Source: Tetracladium setigerum
Taxonomy: Eukaryota > Ascomycota > Leotiomycetes > Helotiales
Direction: 5' to 3'
Length of the DNA: 64,000 bases
NCBI GenBank assembly: GCA_031472005.1
Contig: PZJY01000006.1
Coordinates: 496,001-560,000, forward strand
Position 1 is the stretch's first letter. Each line of letters starts with the position of its first letter. Below are positions 12,581 to 25,393 of this stretch, in pieces. Under the pieces are notes generated by a model. The model was not told the DNA's origin and did no database searches. It saw only the letters and a list, made by a program, of their open reading frames with translations. Both the position numbers and the translations under genes were made by a program.

Positions 12581-13477
12581 TTTTTGTGGTGAGTGACTGG
12601 TGACTTTAACGAGAAAAATTTAAGATTATGGATGGAGTGAGGTAGTTAGGAAGAATAGATTTTGAATATTTGAGGAGGAGTGGAACTGCACAGGGGGAAT
12701 CGGCGAGGCCAAATGATTTAGAGGCAAGTGCGTTTCAATTGATAATGTCAAGTAATCGAAATGAAAGCAAGTCAAGTGATGGGATTATTGGAAAATTAAG
12801 ATTACCTAGCTTCTGTCACCCATATCTACCCCACGTTGGTAGGATTCTAAGTTGGTGGTGGTGATGGATGGTTCTTGCTCTCCTGGGCCCCACCATCAAA
12901 CACAGTCCCACCACTTTTCACCACTTTTTAAACGGCAGTACCTAGATACTGTAGGTAACCGACTTACTTCATTTGATCAGGTACCTTGAAAATTCCATCG
13001 TGTTGTCTTGTCGTCCCCAGAAACATGGCGTAGAGGGATGATTGGTGGATGCATTCCACGCCACTTGAGCCCATTACAGTACCGCTCCGCTATTCTATTA
13101 TGTGACGCGGTTTCATAGGAAACATTATTTCATAAAACTGTTAATTACGGTAGAAAACGACCAAATGACACGAGTAGTTCAAATACGTTTGCAGTGTCGT
13201 GAGAAGAGACGAGAAGAGTGAAAGAGTAGTAACCAACTCACTCACTTCTCGCTGCACACAGATTTGAGGACTTGAGGGGTATTTACTGTCAAGAAAATTT
13301 CATGAATTAATAATTTCGAACATTGCGGGACCAGGTAACCAATCTGAGATTCAATTGCCATTTTCCTCGAAATGACAGAAGGTCTAGTCTATCGAAACCT
13401 GCCCCCTCTAGATTACTGAATACAACTTTTCCTCCACGCTGCACCAAAGAAACCAAAAAGATGGATAAGATCAAAAA
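12581..13477. other. intergenic region with no gene seen
   Basis: About 900 bases between the FAH-family start and the 3' end of the glutaryl-CoA dehydrogenase gene. I see no conserved open frame or RNA gene. It should contain the FAH promoter. Confidence 0.45.
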
Positions 13478-15170
13478 TTAGCAAAATGCCTGCACCCCGG
13501 TGATTCCTCTCCCAATGATCAAAGCTGGTTGAGTTGCCGTCAGTATATTTAATTTGATGCTGAGGGGAAATGAAATTTAAATGAAAGACTAACCATGGAT
13601 ATCCGACTGTCCTTCATATGTCTGTGTGATGGATTAGCGAAAAGAACAAAATATACGAGGTCTTAGGGCCTTTACCTGTGTGACGAATAGATTGGCGACG
13701 TGACGACCTGTAGGTAGGCGATTAGAATTGAAACAGATAGATGATAGATGAAAATCAGATGGACGGAAAGACATACCGATGTGATACTCATCAGAAGCTG
13801 CATTTCTGTTTCAGGCATGTTAATATTTGTGACATGGGATGTAATCTGTCAGATAAAGGGAAGAACTTACCCTCCAAAGATTTCTTGTAGACTGTTGTCC
13901 AAGATATTAGCCACGTCCGGTCCTTGAAATAATGGGCAGCTTCCATTTGTATCCGCAGCAGAGAAAATGAAACTTACCTTCGGGCACCAATCAATGCCCT
14001 ATCACAATTTTGTCGTTTAATTATCGAAATCATCTCAGGAGCTACCAAACCCTGATCCTTCAACCGCCCAACCTGCACAGCAGCCAAAACACCATACGTC
14101 GCATCCGTGAGAGCATCCGCAAGTTTCTTCTGTATCAACTGATACTTCGCGAGCGGATTGCCTTTGAACTGTTTCCTATCGAGTGAATACGTTCTCGCGC
14201 GATCCAGACAGTCCTCGAGCGCTCCCATAGTACCAAAAGCGATACCATAGCGCGCAGAATTGAGACAGCTAAATGGACCTGTGAGTCCTTCAACTTGAAG
14301 CATATTCTCTTCTGGAACCGGACACTCATCCAGTTGAATCATTCCAGTGATCGAAGCTCGAAGGCCATTCTTATCCTTGATCGCTGGTGTTTCGAGCGTG
14401 CCGGGCGGACATTGATCTCTCTCAATAAGCCATCCGTGAATCTTCCCCGTGCTCTGCAGTTTCGCCCAAACTACGAAGAGATCGGCAATGGGCGAATTCG
14501 TGATCCAGGTTTTCGCTCCAGAAATAGACACATATCCCTTTTTCGTGGGATGTGGTTTGGCAGTCGTCTCCATCGATCCTGGATCTGAGCCGTGGTTGGG
14601 CTCGGTGAGGCCAAAGCAGCCGATCAATTCTCCACGCGCAAGCCGGGGGAGGTATTTTTCTTTCTGCTCGGGAGTTCCATGCTCGTAGATTGGTCCCATT
14701 ACTAGTGAGCTCTGAACCGACATTGCTGAGCGATAGCCAGAATCCACGCGCTCGACCTCGCGAGTGATCAGGCCTGAAGCGACACTGCTCACGCCGGCGC
14801 AGCCATAGTCCGGAATAGTTGCTCCCAGCAGACCCAGCTCGCCCATTTCTTTCAAGATCTTGGGGTCATAGTCTTCATTGCGATAGGCATCTTTTTTGAT
14901 ATGGTATGTTAGCAGTCTCCAGTTGATAAAAAAGTAGTAAAGTCACAAACCTAGAATTCTTGGTGCCAATCGTTCTTGGCAGTATGATCGAGCAGTAGCC
15001 TGGATATCAAGTTCTTCTTCCGTAAAGAGGGTTTTGGAAGCTAGTGGGTCTTCCCAGTCAAAGGTGACCTTATTTGATGCGAATCTTTTGGATTGTTGAA
15101 TTGGAGCAAGACTTCCTCGAATGGTAGTGGTGGTGAGCCGTCGCAGTGTGGTGGTTCGTAATGAATTCAT
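13478..15170 (-). CDS. glutaryl-CoA dehydrogenase, mitochondrial
   Basis: The predicted enzyme oxidises and decarboxylates glutaryl-CoA to crotonyl-CoA in lysine, hydroxylysine and tryptophan breakdown, using FAD in mitochondria. Seven exons code for 429 residues: 15170-14951, 14890-13978, 13891-13871, 13805-13777, 13707-13676, 13621-13594 and 13524-13478; every phase agrees. The N terminus (MNSLRTTTLRRLTTTT) is rich in Arg, Ser and Thr and fits a mitochondrial import signal. Acyl-CoA dehydrogenase marks follow: GYRSAMSVQSSLVM, CFGLTEPNHGSDP, GAKTWITNSPIADLFVVWAK, ARYGIAFGTMGA and TYEGQSDIHALIIGR. The Glu of TYEG aligns with the catalytic base of human GCDH, and the Arg of GYRSA with its glutarate-binding Arg. 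The length (human 438) fits. The 3' end is split into four exons of only 21-32 bases plus a 47-base last exon. It is divergent from a PRISE-like reductase gene. Confidence 0.94.
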
Positions 15171-15854
15171 GGTGTGAGGATGTAGTGAGGGACAAGAGCA
15201 GGTTCTCAGGATGAATGCAGATCTACAGGGACTATATTCAAATTATTGGATCAAGGCTGCATGAGAATTCCATGAAAATAGGTGGATGAAGGGACGGGTA
15301 CAGTATTTGTATATACATCACGTGTTGTTGTCCGGGGAATACCCTCGGCTCGGGGGGAAAGCACTTTGTTTGAAATGAATCCACCACAGCTACAGGGGAC
15401 AAGCCATGCTGCTATCCCGTCCCCAGGATGCCCCACGCCCCACTACCAAAAGAGGACCGGAAGAGGACTAGAACAGCGAGAACAGGTGGGGAATACAATA
15501 ATAATGTGGTCCTTCTCGCATACTCTACCTTACCGAAGCACTTGGCAGGCGTTGGTCACGCTTCCCCGGACATCCCACTTCACTTATAGTACTATCGTCG
15601 TGGCTGAATAGGTAGGTATTCTTACTACCGCAAAAGCCGGCATTGATAACCCTTCGTGGTCCCTCAATCTCGAGTCAATTACTGTAAACAAACCTTCTTT
15701 CCTGTGACCCAAAACAAACAGTTCCCTGGGAGTGCATATCTCCTGCAATCAATTCTCCATTTCACAAAACAAAACACTTCAAATCAATCCAAATCCCTCT
15801 AGATTGCCGCAAATCGCTTCTCATCGCACCACCCATTTAATAAACCTAACCACT
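15171..15854. promoter_or_regulatory. divergent promoter region
   Basis: About 680 bases between the starts of the glutaryl-CoA dehydrogenase (minus) and the PRISE-like reductase (plus). Both promoters must lie here. No specific motif can be assigned by eye. Confidence 0.55.
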
Positions 15855-17491
15855 ATGCCTCTTAAAAAACCCAAGGTTGCCTTCGTGGCTGGCTGCAACG
15901 GTGTTAGTGGCAATGCAATTGTTGAGTTTCTCACAAGACAACCAAAAGAAGAATGGCAAGCTAGCTCACTTTACTATAATACCTACAAACTTTGATCTCT
16001 TCGCTAACGTAGTGATGATTTTCCAGGTCACACATTATTGTCTCCTCCAGAAGCCCACTGAAAAATTACTGGCAAGATGCCCGCGTCCACTTTGTCGCGG
16101 TCGATTTCCTCAAGCCCGTGGATGAAATTATTGAGATAATAGAACCCATCGCCGGTGAAGTCTCCCACGCCTTTTTCACCGCCTATGTCCATACCGACGA
16201 CTTTGCGACACTTAAGGCTGCAAACGTTCCGTTATTTGAGAATTTTTTGACTGCGATTGACACTGTGGCTGGCGATAATTTGCAGCGAGTTTGCCTACAG
16301 ACTGGTGGAAAAGTGAGTGGCGCTTCTTTTCCCTTTTACTCATCCTTGCAAGCATTTTCAAGAGGCTGATGTTGAGACAAATCACAGCACTATGGAGCTC
16401 ATCTTGGACCAGTGCCAACACCACTGAGCGAGGATATGCCACGGTACAAGGATGATGGATATAACTTCTACTACTGCCAGGAAGATTTCATGTTCAATCT
16501 CCAGAAACAGAGGAAATGGTCATGGAATGTCATTCGTCCCAACGCAATCATTGGTTTTACACCCGGAAGTGAGTATTAATTGATTGTGGCAACCCACCCT
16601 GCCAGTCAAAAATGATTTAACGTTCTTATTAGAAAACGGCATGTCTGAAGCTTTGACTATGGCACTTTACCTGCTAGTCTCAAAGGAGCTCGGCGAAACC
16701 CCCATCTTCCCCGGTAACAAGTACTTTTACAACTCAGTCGATGACAATTCATTTGCGGGTGGTCTGGCCGATCTCTCAGTCTGGTCAGCGACACAAGAGC
16801 ACACCAAAGACGAGGCATTCAATCATGTCAACGGCGATGTCTTTGTGTGGAAATACTTCTTCCAGAATTTGGGCAAATACTTTGGTCTTGATGTATGAGA
16901 TAAGCTTCTGCTTGACCAACCTTACTTCCGTCGACAAGAACTAACATCAATGGTCGCAGATCCCAGAACAGCTCGAGTGGCCCGAACTCGGTGGCGAGGG
17001 AAAATACGCTCACAACTTGAAGATGGGAGAGTGGGCAAAAGACAAGAAGCAAGTGTGGGAGCAGGTAGTTGAAAAGTATGGCGGTAGCAAAGAGGCTTTC
17101 GACTGGGGCACATGGGGTTTCTTCGACTGGGCAACAGGCAAGAGCTGGCCCACTATCTCAACAATGGTAAGTAGCAGTTCGTTGTTTGCTCATAGAAGTC
17201 ATTCCACTTTTGTGTGTCACACTTCGATCGGAACGCGATTCAAAAACATCGGTAACCTACCTGCATGGAATATTTGCTAATTTTCATACAAACTTTTAGA
17301 CCAAAGCACGAAAGTTCGGATGGCACAGAACAGACGATACATACGAGACTTGGGTTGAAACGTTCAAGGCCTTTGAGAACGCTGGTATTCTACCACGCAA
17401 CCACATTATCAATCCTAAACCAAAGAAGGTGAAGCTAGCAAATGGGGTGGCAAATGGCGTAGCAAACGGCGTGGCAAAGGCACGAATATAG
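15855..17491 (+). CDS. PRISE-like SDR reductase (progesterone 5-beta-reductase/iridoid synthase type)
   Basis: An NAD(P)-dependent short-chain reductase of 408 residues. Exons: 15855-15955, 16027-16312, 16388-16568, 16633-16892, 16960-17166 and 17300-17491, all in phase. The first intron has a GC donor (gcaagc) instead of GT; only this junction joins WSHIIVSSRSP to the Rossmann start. The dinucleotide site is VAFVAGCNGVSGNAIVEFL. TGGKHYGAHLGPV and the catalytic-Tyr region NFYYCQED follow, then SWNVIRPNAIIGFTPG. NFYY replaces the usual YxxxK, which is typical of PRISE enzymes (1,4-reduction of enones). Late blocks include WPELG, WGFFDW and KARKFGWHRTDDTYETW. The tail carries three NGVA-like units (ANGVANGVANGV). 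The substrate is unknown; an alpha,beta-unsaturated carbonyl compound is the family expectation. It is divergent from the acyl-CoA dehydrogenase gene and convergent with the MFS gene. Confidence 0.88.
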
Positions 17492-18192
17492 TTTTGGAAT
17501 GATTACTGGCATGATTGACTGAGAAGGGCTGAAGGAGACACATATTCGAAGCGCGAATGTATGCATAAGGTACCTACTTGGCGATTTTTTCTTATTTAAA
17601 AGTGAAGGTGTATTTGAATAGTTCATCAAGCTTTGGCAAAGATTCATCTATCTTGCTTCTGGCGATTAGGAATATATGCAACATTTACTTCCTCAGCGAA
17701 ATTCGTCGACTTGGCAGCACCAGAGTAAAGATTGTGTGATTTATTAAGACATACCGGGAACCTGTTAACATTAACTAAAGAAGAAGATTCTTATGATATC
17801 TGAAATATGTATCGAGGATTAATTGCAAGAAAAAAAGATGCGTAAACGGAGGGAGAGGCTACGATAATTTCCCACTGTGGGGTCATAACTTCAACGTGTT
17901 TGTGTAGTTATGCCTACCCGAATAGTATGATTAACTTTTTTATGTGCGGGTGACATATCTTTATCTAGTCTCTACTGTAAATTCTTGATAATTCGTGTAG
18001 ATGTAGTGGCTCGTAGTCCGGTTCTCGTGGCAAGTCAATAATCACGCGGGTTATCTCCGATGCACATGAAGGAATCAAGATTTGATAATATGGTTTTCAT
18101 AAGCTTCATCTTGAACCTATGTCCAATCTGATGATTCCTCCAAACATACCCTAACAGTGTAAAACAATTGCACAATCCTTCAAACAGCTACC
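17492..18192. other. convergent 3' region
   Basis: About 700 bases between the 3' ends of the reductase and the MFS transporter gene. AT-rich, no conserved frame seen. Confidence 0.45.
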
Positions 18193-19969
18193 TCAAAAGA
18201 GCTTGGAGTTCTTGGTCGTGTTCAATCTCATGCGATGTCCATAGAGATGTACGATGATGACCGGGACGATGGAAAAGGCGACAATGACAGACTGAATGCC
18301 AAAGCTCACATTGTAACCGGATCTGTGACCCCATGGTTCCTGGAAATATCCAACTGCAAATCCTCCCATGGTTCTAGCAAGATTCAACCATGCAGCCACT
18401 TCAGCTGGAGCAGTTGGGAAGGAATCAAGCGAGTAAGCCGTCACGACAACCGATCCCAGCATGATTCCACAACCAAAGAGTCCCCAGCCAAAGGCAACAC
18501 CCGCCCAGTGCCAATGGTTGTATACAGTCTGACCAACGAGGATGACGCCTGGAACATTGAATAGAGCCCCGATGTAGACTGGCCAGAGACGGACTTCAGG
18601 CTCAAAGATACCACCGTGCTTGTGAATATATCTGCGTGCCAAGAAATCGTTAAAGTAGTGGCCGAAGATTTCAGCAACCACGATACCAACAATAGGTGAG
18701 AAGTGAAGATATCCGAGTTGAACATTGTTGTAGCCGTAACCTCCGTACTTTATGGGAGTGCCAAAGATGACCGAGGTAGTAATGTTGATACCAATGATCC
18801 AGCAAAACACCAAGAAGCTTCACATAAAGTTAGTAGATGTTATAATGTCTGCAGTAATTGATTAGAAGACTCACTATGACAGAGCAATCAAAGCAAAGTG
18901 AGGCTGCAAGATGATGGTAACCAGAGCCTTGTACGTGTTGAGGAATGACGACGAATAGTCCATGTGTTGAAGCTGCCAGATTCCCGTGAGACGTGACATT
19001 CTGCCGGCCAATGTCTGTGGTCGCGCTGGTTGATCGACGGTTGGCACCTGTCGATTGAACCACGTTTCGTCGATAAAGAGAAAGTTCAGGATGATCTGGA
19101 TCCCAACAACTCCCAAGCAGAACCAGTAAGCGTTTTCCCATTTGCCTGTCTTTCCGACGATGAAGTTTCCAATCATGGGACCGAGATAAGGGGAGCAGAT
19201 GTACAGAAGTGCCCAGAGACCGATCTTTCGAGCTCTCTCGTGGAAGAAGAACATGTCCTTGAGGAAGGCAAGCGAGATTGTTTGAGCGGCTGTCAGAAAT
19301 GCTGCACTAAAGCAACGCATGATAAAGAAAGTCTTGAAGTCCTTGGACAGAGCACTTCCAAGAGTGAAAGCAAAACCGAGATTGGTAGTCCAGAAGAGAA
19401 CAGGAGCTCTGCCCCAGTATGAGACCATCGGACCCAAACTAACCCAAAGAGGCCTCTGTATTGTAATTAGCTTTTATCGCATTGAATGGTAATTGATGAA
19501 CAGATACTTACAGGACGAGTACGACAATACTGGTAGGTTGATTCACATCATTGAGAGTCATATGCCAGACAGTCGCCTGTTGAATGATCGGAGCTGAGCC
19601 CATGGCGCCAACAACATCTGCAGTGAGCGCTCCCCAGGCAACAGTAAAGAGAACTTGATGCTTCTTTCGCGAGGACCAGTTGAGACAGTCACCTTCATGG
19701 CTTGTAGGTTGTGGAATCAAGACCGTCTAAATTTTATCCACAGTGTCAGTCATTTTGAAAGCACACAATGCTTCGGGCGAATAACTTACATGACCGTCCT
19801 TTGCAAGTTGAATGTTTTCGGTGGTGGATAATCCTTCTGTGCCTAGAACAAGACCTCCGTTGACCTTGAGAGCATCAGGAAGAGGCTGAATAGTGACAGT
19901 GGGTCCCAGATCTTCTGCTTCAGAAACATGACCTTTCTCTAGTGAGGCGCTTTCGTGAGACTGAGTCAT
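18193..19969 (-). CDS. MFS transporter, DHA1-like (12 membrane segments)
   Basis: A proton-driven exporter of the major facilitator superfamily, 532 residues in four exons: 19969-19790, 19726-19512, 19453-18875 and 18817-18193. Phases agree; the third exon begins after the second AG of cagag. A cytosolic N terminus of about 80 residues leads to the first helix (HQVLFTVAWGALTADVVGA). Signature A lies between helices 2 and 3 (SLGPMVSYWGRAPVLFW), and RARKIGLWALLYICSPYLGP marks the helix 4-5 region. The family exports drugs, polyamines or secondary metabolites through the plasma membrane. Its promoter is shared with the P450 gene, which would suit joint regulation, but the cargo cannot be named. 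Confidence 0.88.
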
Positions 19970-20789
19970 GATGGTTTGATATCAAAACAAAATAAATGGT
20001 CTAATGTATCAGGTAGTTTCGGTAATTGTACCTCCAGCGGATGGATATGGTTAAATTTTCTTTTCGAAAAAGGTATGAATGAGGGACGGACTTCAATAGG
20101 ATCTTATACGCTACAAAGTCCAAGAAAGTTGCACAATTCAATTTCTTGAGGTCAAGGAATGGCTGAAACCTTGTCAAAGCTCAACGGGCCATTCGCAGAG
20201 GTGGCTTTCACGGATACATTCTCCTTCTCTCATGGATTCGTCGTGTGACAGTCAACTTCACAGAGAAAGGCAATCCCCAATGGTGCCCCACTTCTGAAGC
20301 ACCTTGGTTCTCTTGGTTTATCCAACCGAATAAGAGAAAGTAGTCCTTTCTTATTGCTAGTTCAATTAATTGTACACTCTAATACATCAGCATATTCAAG
20401 TTTTGCGTCGGTCGCATGAACCCTGGTCCAAGGCTTGCCTATCTAGGAGATGTGGGAAGTGGGACACCGTGGGACAGCAACTCTAAATGACAACCTCTAA
20501 CCAAACTGGACAATGGCCCACGGCCGCGTATCTAGACATCGCGGGGACCCCACGGGGTAATTCCCTTGCACTTTTCTTTCCGGCCATAATAGGAGTAGTG
20601 TGGAAAGTGACAGGCACATAGGATTTGTAACTCCAGACTACGCCAAAGACATAGAAGTATAAACCACAAGACAAGTCGTGCGTGGAACAGTCAGACATAC
20701 AAGTAGAAGGAAGATTGATTTGATTACATAAGGTCTTCACTCCAAAAGCACCTAATTGATAGAAGAGACTCGTCCTCAAGTTCGCAGAT
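19970..20789. promoter_or_regulatory. divergent promoter of MFS and P450 genes
   Basis: About 820 bases between two gene starts that point away from each other. It holds both promoters. A recognisable operator could not be assigned by eye. Confidence 0.5.
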
Positions 20790-22638
20790 ATGCAACTGTT
20801 CAAGCTTTTCGCCGCCGCCGGCTTCATTGCGCTTTTGGTCAAAGTTCTTTCGAACCTCCGATCCAAGACGCCCAAGGGTGCAAAAAATCTCCCCGGTCCT
20901 AAAGGTATGCAATATGTGTGTTATCTCTCGTAGTTTCGCTAACACTTTTTCGCGTAGGAAAACCCTTTGTGGGCAGCAAATTAGGAAAGGGTTATTTCTG
21001 GTTCAAATTTTCCGAATGGGCCGAAGAATATGGCCCAATTTACAAATATTCCACGTTTGGCCAAGTCAACATTGTCGTAGGGACGGAGAAGATTGCCAAT
21101 GATCTGCTTCGCGAGCGTGGAACAATATACAGTTCGCGAGAGCAGCCGCCCATGGCGTCTCAACTGCTCAGTGACAACAAGAAAGCTTTGTTCCTTCCAT
21201 ACGGTGGTATGCAAGAATCCATCCCTTGTTGCAATTTTTTTTTGCTTTTCACACGCTGATTCACATCAAGACGAATGGCGCAAGGTCCGCAAATTTCAAC
21301 ATCAAGTCACTATGCCAAAGGCCGCGACTTCATATCAACCTTTGCAACTACAGGAATCTGCGCGACTCGTTCACGATCTCATTTTGGCACCACAAAGATA
21401 CCACACCCTCTTTCAACGATATGCTTCTGGTCTCATTCTCCGCTTAACATACGATGCCAGAATTGAAACGGGCGAAGAAGAAACCGTTCGCCTGGTCTAT
21501 GAGAATCAATTCAACGTTGAACGTGTTGCCGCTCCTGGCCAGTATTTAGTGGATGTTCTTCCCATCTTAATGTGGATTCCTAAATGGCTGGCTCCGTTCA
21601 AACAGGAGGCAGCAGCACATCGCAAACGCGAGGTGACATTATTCAGTGGCCTCGTCGACAATGTGCAGAAGGATATCGAGGCTGGCAGAGCCGGTCCAAG
21701 TTTTACACGAAAGTGGTTGGAGAACAAAGACGACTATGGAATTTCCGATCTCCAGGCTGCTTATGTCTTGGGCGGTTTGTTCTCAGCCGCTGCATCCACC
21801 ACGGCCTCTCTCGCAATGAGTTGGGTTTTGATGATGGTTCTCAATCCACAATGGCTTGCGAAAGCTCAAGAGGAGGTTGATCGTGTCGTAGGATCTGATC
21901 GACTTCCCACATTCGAAGACATGCCAAATCTACCCATGGTACGCGCAATCGTCAAAGAGACTGCTAGATTGAGGCCTGTGACAGCTGGAGGCATCGCGCA
22001 TAAGACGACCGAAGACGATATTTACGAAGGATTTTTCATTCCCAAAGGCAGTTTGATCCACCCGAACCTCTGGTAAGTCCATCATCATCTTGAGTTACAA
22101 AATTCTACACAAACTCGGCAGTTCAATATCAGCTGCTGATTTGCTTCGCAATAGGTCTATTCAGCGCGACCCAGAACTGTATCCCGACCCAGATCGTTTC
22201 AACCCAGGAAGATGGCTTGAAGAAAAGTATCCTACATTCCGCGAACCACTCACCCAGTTCCCAAATTGCCAGAATTATTCTGTTTTTGGTTTTGGACGTC
22301 GATTGTGTCCTGGATCAAATATTGCCGAAAGAAGTCTCAACATCATCGTCGCTCGACTCAGTTGGGCTTGCAACATCACCAAGTCAAAAGATCCAGTCAC
22401 GGGAAAACCAATCACCCCACCAGAATATGATTGTAAGTTTATGATCTTTGCAAAGCCATCATCATTTCTTTGAAATCCATTTGCTAATGTGTGACTTCTG
22501 GAAGACGTGCAAGGTTTGAATACAGAACCCCGCGCATTCCCATTCGAGATGACATGTCGCTCACCTGAAAAGTGGGCAACAATTGAAGCAGAAGCACTTG
22601 AGGCGATGAAAGAGTTGAAGAAACCGGCAGGAACCTAA
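20790..22638 (+). CDS. cytochrome P450 monooxygenase
   Basis: A membrane-anchored haem monooxygenase of 525 residues. Exons: 20790-20904, 20958-21206, 21271-22072, 22155-22432 and 22505-22638, all in phase. The N terminus has one hydrophobic anchor (FAAAGFIALLVKVL) followed by the Pro-rich hinge LPGPKGKPFVG. DEWRKVRKFQHQ marks helix C. The ExxR motif is ETARLR at about residue 350, PDRFNPGRW follows, and the haem loop FGFGRRLCPGS gives the Cys ligand near residue 440. The I-helix segment reads LFSAAASTTAS: at the place where most P450s have AGxDT, this one has A-A-A-S-T, so the usual acidic residue is Ser. The fold and other motifs are complete. It should sit in the ER membrane and need a P450 reductase. 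The family and substrate cannot be fixed by eye. Confidence 0.92.
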
Positions 22639-23047
22639 TCTTTGGATTTGTTGAGTGAAAGAAATTCGAGGAAAAGAATATCAAGACTTGTATGAAATTG
22701 TGAATTACCCAGGAGAATCCATAAGTCTGTAGAATTTGCAGTATAGAAGAAATGAACTACGGTTAACCACCATCGAAAATGAACATACTCACTGAGTTAC
22801 ATTCTTCCATTTCAACGAGATCTTGTTGAAATATGCTATTTTCATAGCTTGCTCGTCGCCGTTGGAATAATAACGCAGCCAGAGCAGTAGCAGTAGAGCA
22901 GACGTTTGCTGATAGATTGACTTGTTTAGTGTTGAAATCTCCACGGCACACGTTCTGGACTCAACTCGAAAGAATATATTCGGAGGCAAGCTTAATTCTA
23001 TTCAAAACCAGTTCATCCCATGAAATACCACTCAATACTGTCTAATA
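22639..23047. other. convergent 3' region
   Basis: About 410 bases between the 3' ends of the P450 and the nitroreductase genes; no gene seen. Confidence 0.45.
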
Positions 23048-23725
23048 CTATCCGTAAACTTTGACTCGCTCTTCTGTCGACTTGAACGCCTTATCGTGCG
23101 GCGGGTCGCCTGTGGGTACACCAAACACCAACTGAGCCCTCAGCGCCCAAGAGCTTGGTACATTCCACTCTGATACCACCCTTTGGTCAACAGTAGGATT
23201 TATGTGCTGCAGGTTACATCCAAATCCTTCCAGACTAAGAGCTGTCCATAGATTGAAGGCCTGAATAGCATTGTTGGCTTCCGAAAAGTCGAGCAGATGG
23301 TTTCTAAATCGTGGAAATTTCACTTGATATTCTTGAATGGTAGGATGATCTTCGAAGAGGAGAATCTGTCCAAATTTCACAAGCAATAGTTAGAATATGA
23401 TCTTCTACAAGTCAAGGAAATAAATTCTGGGGTTACGAACGGTTCCAAAGCCTGCCTGGCGTCCAGATAACTTCTTGTCATAGACTTCGTAATCTGAGGC
23501 CGGCAAGGTGGCCTTGAAACACTCCTTTGCTATTTCCCAGAAACGAACATGTTGATCCCTCAAGAGGACCATAAAGCGAGTTGACTGGCAATTGAAAGAA
23601 CTGGGTGAGTGTTTGATGACTTTGTTAGCGATCTCGAGAATGCGCTCATCTGAGATGGGAGATTCTGCTTTGATAGAGTAGCATGTCCGACGGGTCTTGA
23701 TCAGTTCGAGGTAATTATCAGCCAT
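23048..23725 (-). CDS. nitroreductase-family protein, Frm2/Hbn1 type
   Basis: A small FMN-dependent oxidoreductase-like protein of 200 residues in two exons (23725-23441 and 23365-23048). The start MADNYLELIKTRRTCYSIKA matches the family start; the frame is open upstream, but that extension has no family support. Further marks are SPSSFNCQSTRF, FGTILLFEDHP across the intron, FNLWTALSLEGFGCNLQHIN and LRAQLVFGVPTG, the block that closes Frm2/Hbn1 proteins. The donor was read as gttcgt after ACC, because this keeps FGT-ILLFED intact. The yeast members affect lipid signalling and oxidative stress, and bacterial relatives reduce nitro compounds; the natural substrate is not established. It is divergent from an NmrA-like gene. 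Confidence 0.88.
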
Positions 23726-24181
23726 GGTTTTTGGATATGTCAAAAATGAACGAATTGGTAGCAGAATAGATCTGAACGATATTAATCCAATGTTACTTTC
23801 AGTGTAAATTGTGCACCTGGATGGATGTTGTGCCATCAGGTTCACGGAATGTGGGGAAGGGACCTGATTTGTTGTTCGCTTTAGCATGGTGCCGAGAACG
23901 CGCAGTGCCTGGTGGTACTGGTGGTGGGAAGTTTGGTAATAGAACTCCTTTCTTGCTCGATATTGACTTTCGGCACTTAAATAGGTAATTATTGGCAATT
24001 GTGGTGGGGTGATCAGTGCATGCGCATGCCCGATAGCATGGTCCATGTGCTTAAAACTGTTTACTCTCACGATCCAAAGACTATTGATTTGCCATGATAC
24101 AATCAAAATTACCTATCTACAACTCACCAGATTTGGTTTTACAATCACAAAACATCCAACTAGCAACCCATCATCATAATC
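23726..24181. promoter_or_regulatory. divergent promoter region
   Basis: About 455 bases between the starts of the nitroreductase and NmrA-like genes, expected to drive both. Confidence 0.5.
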
Positions 24182-25393
24182 ATGTCGAAGAAGATTGTCC
24201 TTGTTCTCGGTGCAACGGGTACTCAAGGTAATTACACACATACTGATGACGCACTTTTCAATTCCCTCGTTAATCGAATTCAGGTGGTGCTGTGGCCAAA
24301 GAGCTTCTCAAATTTCCAGATCAATACACCACTCGCTGCTTGACTCGCAATGTAAACAGTGCAAAAGCGAAGATTCTGCGTGATTTGGGTGCTGAGCTGG
24401 TTGAGGCCAATTTGACCATTCCTTCCACTTTGCCCGCTGCATTCAAGGATGCATGGGGAGTTTTTGGAGTAACAGATTTTTACGATACCGTGAGCATATT
24501 CACAGATTAATTTTTCTGGATATATGATTGACATGATCTGGCCGTAGACGGTCCTCGAAGACCCGATGAGTGAGGAGAAGCAGGGAGAGCACATCGTCAA
24601 GGCATCTGTTGAGGCCGGAGTTCAGTGCTTCATCTGGAGCACTTTACCAAGCTCGCATGAGATTTCTGGGGGACGATTCGTCACACGACTTTATGAAGGT
24701 AAGCGAATACTATTCAAAGACAGAATCCACCTAATAATTGAAATTCCAGGCAAATACTCTGTAGATGCCATGTTGCGCAACGCAGGCGTTCCAGGAGCAT
24801 TTGTGCGGACTGGCAACTTTTACGAAAACATGATCTTGCGCAAGTATGCTTCCTATGACAAAGAGACGGATGTAATCACAATGAAAAGACCTATAATTAC
24901 AGCAGATGCCGAGAGTATGTATTGCGTCGATGGTGGAACTCTCCTAGCGAATGTTAATATGTACAGTCACCACGCTCTACGTCGAAAAAGATCTGGCAGC
25001 AGTCTGTAAAGCAATCTATGATCAATGGGACACCAAGAAAGCCTCACTTGACGGTAATTATTTTCTTGCAAGTGGAGCTCGCGAGACGCAAGGACAAATA
25101 AACGAGGTTTTGGAAAGAGGTAAGTTTCAATCTTTGCAGCTCATGAACCTGAACCTAGCTCATCATCCTTCCAAATCTTAGTCTCTGGTAAGAAGGTTGA
25201 ATTCTCCACCAAGATTACAACTGGAATCAAGGATCGTGATATCATGCTTCAGCTATATAACGCTGTTGGAATGTACCCTGGGGTGCAGGTTCCAGAGCAA
25301 AAGGTCATTGATCTTGGCGTCAAACTTCATACAGCGGAAGATTACATTCGAGAGAGGTTGCTGCCACATTTGGGCTTACAAGCAGTCAATTAG
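24182..25393 (+). CDS. NmrA-like NAD(P)-binding protein
   Basis: An atypical short-chain dehydrogenase of 310 residues. Exons: 24182-24227, 24284-24489, 24548-24698, 24750-24914, 24967-25119 and 25182-25393; phases agree throughout. The Rossmann start is KKIVLVLGATGTQGGAVA, with TRN after strand 2. DAWGVFGVTDFYD, QCFIWSTLPS, AFVRTGNFYENM and LYVEKDLAAV are blocks typical of the NmrA/HSCARG group. The Tyr and Lys of active SDR enzymes are not evident. Proteins of this group sense the NADP/NADPH ratio or act as nitrogen-metabolite repressors bound to GATA factors, but many are reductases in biosynthetic clusters. The dense small exons are normal for such genes. Which role applies here is not known. 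Confidence 0.9.
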
